NCBI GenBank assembly: GCA_018398765.1
Contig: JAHBMJ010002463.1
Location: forward strand, 1-18,757
DNA length: 18,757 nt
Source: Chromera velia
Taxonomy: Eukaryota; Sar; Chromeraceae
Reading direction: 5' to 3'
Each line of letters opens with the position of its first letter. The stretch's first letter is position 1. Below the pieces are notes generated by a model, which made no database searches, was not told the DNA's origin, and saw only the letters and a list, made by a program, of their open reading frames with translations. The translations under genes and the position numbers were made by a program. This document shows positions 17,001 through 18,757 of the stretch, piece by piece.

Positions 17001-18494
17001 CACACCTCTTCCTGTGTTATTTCAACATTCCGATGAGTGATGTGTAGGTACGATTCTTTGAGGAGAACGGACTCCTGTCTGAGTCGACAAAGCAAGACAC
17101 AGAGCAAGATGCAGAGAAAAACAACGAGAACGAGGAAAAGGGACCAAAGAGGAAAAAAACGTACGAGGTCCAGTTCGATCTCCGAGGCTCAAGAGACGAC
17201 GAGGAGCTCGACGAGATCTACTCCGAATTCCTCATGACCGTTTTCACATCAGAAGGTCAGACTGACAGGCAGACAGAGCGGAGAGAGAGTACCGTCATCT
17301 CGTAGGTGTGTTGAGGGTGCATCAAGACATTCCCTTCTCTTCCATCTGCCGCTATCAGCCCCTTCTTAGGGCCCCATCCCGTCAGCTCTTTTCCCTCTCT
17401 CATTTGAGGGTCCCAGAAGGCGGGCACTTCTGAATGCTCAGGTGTGTCCTCGGGCAGCATACTGTTCATTTTTCGTGTGTTTCGTTTGTGCAGAGGGCCC
17501 GAGAAGGCAGGAGCTCCTAGACGCTGCATCGAAGCTCAATGCATTTTTCGTGTGTTTCGTTTGTGCAGAGGGCCCGAGAAGGCAGGAGCTCCTAGACGCT
17601 GCATCGAAGCTCAATGCATTTTTCGTGTGTTTCGTTTGTGCAGAGGGCCCGAGAAGGCAAGAGCTCCTAGACGCTGCATCGAAGCTCAACGCAATTCTCG
17701 GCCAGGCTCCTGAGAAGGCACCCGAACCAGAGCCGATAGTGGAGACGGAGATCCCGGGAGACTATGAGGAGGACGAAGATGAGGATGAAGAGGAGATGGA
17801 AGGAGAGGGCGATGTGACTTCTGAACCAGAAGGAGAGACAGAGCAGGGGGAGGAAAGAGAAATTGAGGAGCTTTCCGTTGCAGATTTCTTCACGCAGGAA
17901 TTGCCAAAGGAGGAAACGAAAAGCAGATCTGAGATTGAGCAGGCAGATATCGAACTCATGCAACAAAGGTTTGAGGTCGACTCTCCTCAGGTAAAGAAGA
18001 CACGAGAACTGGGCATGAAATTGGCACTCAGGTCAGTCAGAGAGAGAAAGAGCCTCTCAGACTTTCTTTGTCTTGATGTATTCCCCTCCCGGCGGTGCTG
18101 TTGTTGCTTTTCGTCTTCTTCTTCCGTCCCCTCTGCCTGACTGCCCTGTGGGTGCTCGCATGCCGCCACATCAGTGTGATCCTGTCTGACGATGACACCC
18201 AAGAGGTTTTCGGTGTCTCGCAACGAAAGTCCGTCTCTCTCCTTCCACACTCTCTCCCTCCCACCTTGAACCCCCATTCTTGATTGTTATTGGCAGATAC
18301 GTCGACGAGATGCTACGAGGGAAGACAGAGCTGGACAAGGAAGACTGGGTCACACTCAGACAGGTGGGTGGGTGGGGACGGGAGGTTTGCTGCCGTGAAT
18401 GAAGCAAGCCTTGATAGGTACAAAGTGTGATTTCAAGTTTGATGAACAGTCATACCTGGCCAGTGGGGAAAAGGAGCTGACTGCAGAGGATTGA
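2380..18494 (+). CDS. TIC110: Tic110-like plastid inner-envelope translocon protein (38-exon gene model)
   Basis: Tic110 is a stroma-facing helical scaffold of the Tic translocon and recruits stromal chaperones (family knowledge). The model joins 38 exons, listed singly below; total 5,613 nt, 1,870 residues, or 1,820 if the last of three tandem acceptors (17643) is used. All phases agree and no internal stop occurs. Domains seen: signal peptide (1 to about 25), basic transit-like stretch (26-66), acidic region (67-362), hydrophobic segment (about 404-432), charged helical region (433-990), Tic110-type helical repeats (about 1005-1870) with acidic inserts. Gapless family-like blocks include [19 protein letters not shown] (exon 25), the exon 29/30 junction and the exon 30/31 junction. 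Plant Tic110 has about 1,000 residues, so this one is greatly expanded, yet its C-terminus seems to stop earlier than the plant proteins. The ATG at 2380 is chosen for its A-rich upstream context and because the signal peptide starts there. Identity is fairly secure; individual small exons less so. Confidence 0.82.
2832..2968 (+). CDS. TIC110: Tic110 exon 2
   Basis: Acceptor ttctttgcag, donor CTG^gtcagt, phases 1 in and 0 out. Encodes [20 protein letters not shown] and continues to [13 protein letters not shown]. The 97-nt intron before it is short. The downstream 432-nt intron is open in the same frame, so retention would not stop translation, but it is C/T-rich and looks intronic. Confidence 0.65.
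2969..3400 (+). other. Intron 2, C/T-rich, open in frame
   Basis: 432 nt, strongly C/T-rich, gtcagt to ccggcag. It has no stop in the reading frame of the flanking exons and its length is a multiple of three, so retained transcripts would still encode a full protein with a Pro/Ser/Leu-rich insert. Confidence 0.7.
3401..3814 (+). CDS. TIC110: Tic110 exon 3: acidic N-terminal region
   Basis: Acceptor cctccggcag, donor AGG^gtgagt, phase 0 on both sides, 138 codons. The base composition changes sharply from the C/T-rich intron. The protein is Glu/Asp-rich (for example [20 protein letters not shown]) and ends in a more helical segment, [20 protein letters not shown], then [10 protein letters not shown] see no known domain. 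Confidence 0.85.
3815..4378 (+). other. Intron 3, with a GT array
   Basis: Pyrimidine-rich start, GT array at 4195-4231, poly-C near 4340-4350. An A/G-rich island at 4023-4079 could encode [19 protein letters not shown] in phase 0, but its only acceptor is an AAG. Confidence 0.6.
4195..4231. repeat. GT dinucleotide array in intron 3
   Basis: Pure GT repeat of about 18 units. Confidence 0.95.
4379..4403 (+). CDS. TIC110: Tic110 exon 4, 25-nt microexon
   Basis: Acceptor gcccccag after a run of C, donor GAG^gtcagt. It encodes EMNPPKDG plus one base. It converts phase 0 (exon 3) to phase 1, as exons 5 and 6 need; joining exon 3 directly to exon 6 would run into a stop. Confidence 0.6.
4483..4536 (+). 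CDS. TIC110: Tic110 exon 5 (probable)
   Basis: Encodes [18 protein letters not shown] in phase 1 in and out. Acceptor aacggtcag, donor AGAG^gtgaca. Charged and helical, like its neighbours. Skipping it keeps the frame, so it could be absent or alternative. Confidence 0.45.
4639..4672. repeat. GT dinucleotide array before exon 6
   Basis: Pure GT repeat of about 17 units, followed by further GT/GC variants up to about 4695. Confidence 0.95.
4756..4856 (+). CDS. TIC110: Tic110 exon 6: acidic segment
   Basis: Acceptor cgctgcag, donor ATT^gtaaat, phase 1 in and 0 out. Encodes [15 protein letters not shown], then [19 protein letters not shown]. The alternative end at 4911 (donor gttggt, phase 1) would also splice in frame to exon 8 or 9 but omits exon 7, which reads as strongly protein-like. 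Confidence 0.65.
4942..5068 (+). CDS. TIC110: Tic110 exon 7: segment before the membrane helix
   Basis: Acceptor ttgccgcag, donor GGAG^gtagag, phase 0 in and 1 out, 42 codons. Encodes [20 protein letters not shown], then [22 protein letters not shown]. The position just upstream of the hydrophobic region, with F.G.R....G, resembles the conserved stretch before the first membrane helix of plant Tic110 (recalled, not aligned). Confidence 0.7.
5322..5348 (+). CDS. TIC110: Tic110 exon 8, 27-nt microexon, hydrophobic
   Basis: Encodes [10 protein letters not shown] across its joins. Acceptor catgctgcag, donor CAG^gtctcg, phase 1 both sides. With exon 9 it builds one continuous hydrophobic stretch, which fits the paired membrane helices of Tic110. 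It can be skipped in frame. Confidence 0.5.
5349..5713 (+). other. Intron 8
   Basis: Contains a GA/G-rich tract near 5400-5430 and an imperfect CAGT array (5526-5570). No further exon with agreeing phase was found. A stretch just upstream, 5181-5280 in intron 7, has an open frame but no phase-compatible acceptor. Confidence 0.6.
5526..5570. repeat. CAGT/CACT tetranucleotide array
   Basis: About eleven imperfect units of gtca, the same tetranucleotide that is iterated at several 5' splice sites of this gene. Confidence 0.85.
5714..6302 (+). CDS. TIC110: Tic110 exon 9: membrane segment and coiled-coil-like region
   Basis: Acceptor tgcgtgcag, donor GC^gtcagt, phase 1 in and 2 out; the largest exon, 589 nt. 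It starts with the hydrophobic segment [20 protein letters not shown] (about residues 418-437), likely the membrane anchor. A long Glu/Lys/Gln-rich, coiled-coil-like stretch follows, including [20 protein letters not shown] and [20 protein letters not shown]. It ends [10 protein letters not shown]. Confidence 0.88.
6303..6809 (+). other. Intron 9
   Basis: 507 nt, A/G-rich at first, then pyrimidine-rich. No additional exon with agreeing phase and a good acceptor was seen. Confidence 0.6.
6810..6875 (+). CDS. TIC110: Tic110 exon 10
   Basis: A strong acceptor (pyrimidine tract, ttcgtgcag) and donor AAAAT^gtacgt, phase 2 both sides, 66 nt. Encodes [20 protein letters not shown], then KM: an amphipathic helix that continues smoothly from exon 9 into exon 11. 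Confidence 0.72.
7084..7203. repeat. CTTT/CT polypyrimidine tract
   Basis: About 120 bases that are almost purely pyrimidine on the + strand: poly-T and CTTT units, then CT. Mirror symmetry of such tracts allows triplex (H-DNA) formation. Confidence 0.95.
7286..7434. repeat. GT/GCGT alternating purine-pyrimidine array
   Basis: Blocks of GCGT units alternate with GT runs, with a 40-bp higher-order period visible at 7341-7420. Alternating purine-pyrimidine DNA of this length can adopt Z-DNA. Confidence 0.95.
7751..7904 (+). CDS. TIC110: Tic110 exon 11
   Basis: Acceptor ctctgctcag, donor AAAG^gtctgt, phase 2 in and 0 out. Encodes [20 protein letters not shown], then [18 protein letters not shown], ending GASGK. 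Alanine-rich helices. The intron behind it begins with a short GTCA array. Confidence 0.85.
8179..8520 (+). CDS. TIC110: Tic110 exon 12, with a short polyglutamine tract
   Basis: Acceptor tctggttcag, donor GAG^gtatga, phase 0 both sides, 114 codons. Starts [20 protein letters not shown] and is charged and helical throughout. It ends in six Gln from a (CAG)n run at 8494-8511, then two His and Glu, right at the splice site. Confidence 0.88.
8521..9011 (+). other. Intron 12
   Basis: 491 nt, mixed composition. One phase-compatible candidate exon (8808-8942, acceptor ctttgcag, donor AGG^gtaaat, 45 codons) reads as pyrimidine-rich and unlike the rest of the protein, so it is not in the model. Confidence 0.5.
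9012..9131 (+). CDS. TIC110: Tic110 exon 13
   Basis: Acceptor ttgtgtccag, donor GAG^gtaggt, phase 0 both sides, 40 codons. Encodes [20 protein letters not shown], then [20 protein letters not shown]. Confidence 0.85.
9132..9594 (+). other. Intron 13
   Basis: 463 nt, C/T-rich at first. A cag acceptor at 9245 is followed 10 nt later by gtgaga, and another at 9533 is followed 4 nt later by gtaagt. Neither gives an exon whose phase fits. Confidence 0.55.
9595..9639 (+). CDS. TIC110: Tic110 exon 14 (45 nt)
   Basis: Acceptor ggactgcag, donor CCG^gtgagc, phase 0 both sides. Encodes [15 protein letters not shown]. Confidence 0.75.
9640..10150 (+). other. Intron 14, with two candidate exons
   Basis: 511 nt. 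Two candidates agree in phase only when used together: 9732-9774 ([14 protein letters not shown]) and 9983-10053 ([24 protein letters not shown]), the second with a strong acceptor. They would add 38 residues. The second half of the latter looks intronic, so both are left out of the main model. Confidence 0.4.
10151..10352 (+). CDS. TIC110: Tic110 exon 15
   Basis: Acceptor ccttccgcag. Encodes [40 protein letters not shown], then a charged helix. The 3' end is uncertain: donor ATAG^gtgctc (10352, phase 1) requires microexon 16, while donor AGG^gtcagc (10324, phase 0) splices straight to exon 17. Both keep the frame. Confidence 0.82.
10478..10506 (+). CDS. TIC110: Tic110 exon 16, 29-nt candidate microexon
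   Basis: Acceptor cctctagag, donor GCG^gtggaa, phase 1 in and 0 out. Encodes [10 protein letters not shown]. Needed only if exon 15 ends at 10352. The bases tcgaatgt recur in exon 17, so it may be a fragment of an old duplication rather than a real exon. Confidence 0.35.
10553..10605. repeat. CTTT then CTTG tetranucleotide array
   Basis: About nine CTTT units change to about five CTTG units, just before the acceptor of exon 17. Confidence 0.93.
10627..10809 (+). CDS. TIC110: Tic110 exon 17
   Basis: Acceptor gtgcctgcag, phase 0 both sides, 61 codons. Encodes [20 protein letters not shown] to [14 protein letters not shown]. The donor is the first GT of a long GT array (GAG^gtgtgtgtg), so the splice site and the microsatellite coincide. 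Confidence 0.85.
10810..11117. repeat. GT/CT compound microsatellite beginning at a splice donor
   Basis: About 300 bases of GT and CT blocks; two similar blocks of CT followed by GT start near 10838 and 10955. The first GT is the donor of exon 17. Confidence 0.95.
10810..11325 (+). other. Intron 17
   Basis: 516 nt. The first 308 are the microsatellite; the rest is T-rich and ends in a good acceptor. A cag at 11186 is followed by an open frame, but no donor of matching phase. Confidence 0.6.
11326..11367 (+). CDS. TIC110: Tic110 exon 18 (42 nt)
   Basis: Acceptor ctctttcgcag with a good pyrimidine tract, donor TTG^gttgtc, phase 0 both sides. Encodes [14 protein letters not shown], which continues into [13 protein letters not shown] of exon 19. 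It can be skipped in frame. Confidence 0.55.
11541..11857 (+). CDS. TIC110: Tic110 exon 19: helical domain with an acidic insert
   Basis: Acceptor tgttctgcag, donor CG^gtcagt, phase 0 in and 2 out. Encodes [20 protein letters not shown], then a run of Glu ([20 protein letters not shown]) and a Lys/Glu helix. Its last part, [17 protein letters not shown], starts the first helix pair that I can lay on the Tic110 repeat (about residue 1092). Confidence 0.9.
12082..12132 (+). CDS. TIC110: Tic110 exon 20
   Basis: Acceptor ccgatgcag, phase 2. Encodes [17 protein letters not shown] across its joins. It lines up without gaps with the Tic110 pattern LGIDDPDAA...EIGRR. Donor AG^gtggcg (12132) pairs with the acceptor at 12618; donor ACG^gtccgt (12124) pairs with the acceptor at 12616. 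The two differ by one or two residues. Confidence 0.8.
12133..12618 (+). other. Intron 20
   Basis: 486 nt. A candidate exon at 12238-12280 (acceptor with good pyrimidine tract, encodes [14 protein letters not shown]) agrees in phase but would split a repeat helix that otherwise aligns with Tic110 without gaps. An A/G-rich patch follows to about 12350. Confidence 0.5.
12619..12662 (+). CDS. TIC110: Tic110 exon 21
   Basis: Encodes [14 protein letters not shown], donor ATGG^gtaggc, phase 1 out. Two overlapping acceptors (cag at 12616, cagag at 12618) match the two possible ends of exon 20. Confidence 0.75.
12663..13008 (+). other. Intron 21
   Basis: 346 nt, T/C-rich throughout; I see nothing else in it. 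Confidence 0.6.
13009..13056 (+). CDS. TIC110: Tic110 exon 22 (48 nt)
   Basis: Acceptor ctgttctgcag with a strong pyrimidine tract, donor ACCA^gtcttc, phase 1 both sides. Encodes [15 protein letters not shown], a mostly hydrophobic helix. A 58-nt pyrimidine-rich intron follows. Confidence 0.65.
13115..13169 (+). CDS. TIC110: Tic110 exon 23
   Basis: Acceptor ctcttcacag, donor ACA^gtcagt, phase 1 in and 2 out. Encodes [18 protein letters not shown]. Confidence 0.8.
13358..13574 (+). CDS. TIC110: Tic110 exon 24
   Basis: Acceptor tttttccag, donor GAG^gtcagg, phase 2 in and 0 out. Encodes [20 protein letters not shown], then helices including [20 protein letters not shown] and [15 protein letters not shown]. 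Cys and Met residues are frequent. Confidence 0.9.
13771..13923 (+). CDS. TIC110: Tic110 exon 25: diagnostic repeat unit
   Basis: Acceptor gtacgtgcag, donor AAG^gtaagc (the only gtaag donor in the gene), phase 0 both sides. Encodes [20 protein letters not shown], then [31 protein letters not shown]. The helix-turn-helix with DALS.G.M....A.L and a closing L-K matches a well conserved block of plant Tic110 as I recall it. This is one of the best grounds for the identification. Confidence 0.93.
13924..14278 (+). other. Intron 25
   Basis: 355 nt. It contains a very good acceptor at 14001 whose phase-0 reading stops after seven codons, and a purine-rich stretch (14064-14225) that is open and acidic in phase 0. 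Neither is in the model because the exon 25/26 junction lies within a conserved Tic110 unit. Confidence 0.5.
14279..14418 (+). CDS. TIC110: Tic110 exon 26
   Basis: Acceptor ccactcgcag, donor AG^gtcaga, phase 0 in and 2 out. Encodes [20 protein letters not shown], then [26 protein letters not shown]. Its first helix continues the repeat unit of exon 25. The intron behind it begins with a GA array. Confidence 0.88.
14419..14928 (+). other. Intron 26
   Basis: 510 nt. It starts with a GA array (14421-14455). A candidate exon at 14689-14749 has a long pyrimidine tract but a GAG acceptor; it is an alternative path into exon 27. Confidence 0.5.
14929..14993 (+). CDS. TIC110: Tic110 exon 27
   Basis: Encodes [24 protein letters not shown]. 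Phase 2 in, donor GAG^gtgtgt phase 1 out. The pyrimidine tract is weak. Two other solutions keep the frame: an upstream acceptor at 14892 (adds [11 protein letters not shown]), or a route through 14689-14749 (encoding [22 protein letters not shown]) with the donor at 14970. The helical character favours the listed version. Confidence 0.6.
15266..15304 (+). CDS. TIC110: Tic110 exon 28 (39 nt)
   Basis: Acceptor ctgtcgcag, donor CACA^gtgagg, phase 1 both sides. Encodes [12 protein letters not shown]. Skipping it keeps the frame. Confidence 0.55.
15507..15691 (+). CDS. TIC110: Tic110 exon 29: conserved repeat core
   Basis: Acceptor cattcgcag, donor GGG^gtgggt, phase 1 in and 0 out. Encodes [20 protein letters not shown] and, at the end, [25 protein letters not shown]. 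That end, read on into exon 30, lines up with the Tic110 stretch built as L.RLR....Q..V...HA...G....VRE. A GT at 15629 could end the exon early but would remove this conserved block. Confidence 0.9.
15967..16074 (+). CDS. TIC110: Tic110 exon 30
   Basis: Acceptor tctgtgcag, phase 0 both sides. Encodes [36 protein letters not shown]. Donor GTG^gtcggt (16074) is chosen over TCG^gtggtc (16071) because the extra residue keeps the alignment with the Tic110 pattern LRLSRETA...A across the junction gapless. Confidence 0.88.
16277..16342 (+). CDS. TIC110: Tic110 exon 31
   Basis: Acceptor tttgtcttcag, phase 0 both sides, 22 codons: [22 protein letters not shown]. The donor sits on the first unit of a GTCA microsatellite (16343-16367). 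A near copy of its acceptor lies 83 bp upstream. Confidence 0.88.
16343..16367. repeat. GTCA array on the exon 31 splice donor
   Basis: Five perfect GTCA units, then gtga, starting exactly at the 5' splice site. Several equivalent gtcagt donors lie 4 nt apart. Confidence 0.95.
16610..16783 (+). CDS. TIC110: Tic110 exon 32
   Basis: Acceptor atttcccgcag, donor CTG^gtcagt, phase 0 both sides, 58 codons. Encodes [20 protein letters not shown], a Gly/Asp loop, then [25 protein letters not shown]. The middle has no counterpart I know in plant Tic110. Confidence 0.87.
16871..16897 (+). CDS. TIC110: Tic110 exon 33, 27-nt candidate microexon
   Basis: Acceptor tttcctcttccag, donor CCG^gtggga, phase 0 both sides. 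Encodes [16 protein letters not shown] pair (cagcag) at 16868-16873 would make the first Gln optional. It can be skipped in frame. Confidence 0.45.
17048..17255 (+). CDS. TIC110: Tic110 exon 34
   Basis: Acceptor gatgtgtag (a TAG acceptor), donor AAG^gtcaga, phase 0 in and 1 out. Encodes [20 protein letters not shown], a Lys/Glu/Asn insert, then [31 protein letters not shown]. The last part matches the Tic110 motif of an acidic stretch, then IY or LY, a hydrophobic helix and TGE. Confidence 0.9.
17467..17691 (+). repeat. 75-bp tandem triplication across a 3' splice site
   Basis: Three head-to-tail 75-bp units (17467-17541, 17542-17616, 17617-17691). Each carries 27 bp of intron end with its tttgtgcag acceptor plus 48 bp of exon. 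Copies 1 and 2 are identical. Copy 3 differs at two bases, both synonymous (CAG/CAA Gln, AAT/AAC Asn). The period is 25 codons, so the frame stays open through all copies. Confidence 0.97.
17494..18031 (+). CDS. TIC110: Tic110 exon 35: triplicated start, then a long acidic insert
   Basis: Three identical acceptors (cag ending at 17493, 17568 and 17643) all give phase 1 and the same frame. The unit [17 protein letters not shown] leads into ILGQ, like the Tic110 L......ILG motif. Use of the first acceptor adds two 25-residue units containing FFVCFVCA; use of the third gives the sequence closest to the family. An acidic insert follows ([20 protein letters not shown]), then [20 protein letters not shown] and ELGMKLAL. 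Donor AG^gtcagt, phase 2. Confidence 0.88.
18175..18228 (+). CDS. TIC110: Tic110 exon 36 (54 nt)
   Basis: Acceptor gccacatcag, donor CGAAA^gtccgt, phase 2 both sides. Encodes [17 protein letters not shown]. The 68-nt intron behind it is a clean pyrimidine-rich intron, which supports a real exon. Skipping keeps the frame. Confidence 0.65.
18297..18363 (+). CDS. TIC110: Tic110 exon 37
   Basis: Acceptor ttattggcag, donor CAG^gtgggt, phase 2 in and 0 out. Encodes [22 protein letters not shown]: a helix, G.(T)EL turn and second helix, the Tic110 repeat shape. Confidence 0.87.
18450..18494 (+). CDS. TIC110: Tic110 exon 38 and stop
   Basis: Acceptor ttgatgaacag, phase 0. Encodes [14 protein letters not shown], then TGA at 18492-18494. 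The plant family continues for well over 100 residues after this point, so either the C-terminus is shorter here or further exons lie beyond the window through another splice. Confidence 0.7.
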   Translation, partial: SYLASGEKELTAED

Positions 18495-18757
18495 TTGACT
18501 CGTTAATAGCAGAGTGGAGTGTGCAGATCGATCGGGAATGCACACACGAAAGGAATCACACGCAAAGAAATGACCGCAAAACGAATGTTTGAGAGAAGGC
18601 AAGAGAGAAGGAACTCGTTCTGGCTGGTCACTCAAAGCTTTTGGGGGGTCGGCCGAGTCCACATTCACGTGATTTACATGCACTTTCTCTGCTTCGGCTG
18701 TTCTTCCATTTTTTCTGTCATTTCCTGCTCCTCTGGAGTTCGTGATTCATAAAGTTT
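18495..18757 (+). other. 3' flank of the Tic110 gene
   Basis: Follows the stop codon; A/G-rich to about 18630, then T/C-rich. No AATAAA signal is present and no further exon was supported. It probably holds the 3' untranslated region. Confidence 0.45.

Overview
This window is nuclear DNA of an intron-rich eukaryote. Its introns are GT-AG, pyrimidine-rich and full of microsatellites, and there are no operons or bacterial-type signals. Almost all of it (2380-18494, + strand) is one gene that I rebuilt by hand as 38 exons in which every splice phase agrees. The model encodes about 1,820-1,870 residues. The C-terminal half matches the helical-repeat body of Tic110, the scaffold of the protein translocon at the innermost plastid envelope. 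The alignment is from memory, but several blocks line up without gaps. Examples are the DALS..G.M segment at 13850-13870 and the L.R.R....Q..V...HA...G....VRE pattern across 15620-16000.

The N-terminus reads as a secretory signal peptide followed by an aromatic residue and an Arg/Ser/Pro-rich stretch. That is the bipartite leader of proteins sent to a complex plastid of secondary red-algal origin. With the intron density and the microsatellites, this suggests an alga such as a chromerid (Chromera type). The organism is an inference; the leader and the Tic110 similarity are the evidence.

Layout. 1-440 is a CA/GA compound microsatellite with a 120-bp higher-order period. 441-2379 is mostly intergenic, with a CpG-rich patch near 1962-2019 and one candidate minus-strand exon (1302-1487) that may belong to a divergent neighbour. 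2380-5068 encodes the leader and a long acidic N-terminal region. 5322-5790 encodes the hydrophobic, probably membrane-spanning segment. 5790-10809 encodes charged helical and coiled-coil sequence. 11326-18494 encodes the recognisable Tic110 repeat body, interrupted by acidic inserts. 18495-18757 is 3' flank.

The most unusual points are these. (1) A perfect 75-bp tandem triplication spans an intron/exon boundary (17467-17691) and gives three in-frame 3' splice sites. (2) 5' splice sites strongly favour gtcag: 12 of 37 modelled introns, with C at +3 in 17 of 37; gtaag occurs once. The motif is sometimes expanded into a GTCA microsatellite. (3) There are several 25-29 nt microexons. (4) Intron 10 carries a polypyrimidine tract beside a long alternating purine-pyrimidine array. 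Exon boundaries are mine, from splice motifs, reading phase and protein-likeness; no transcript was available. The main uncertain places are noted in the entries.
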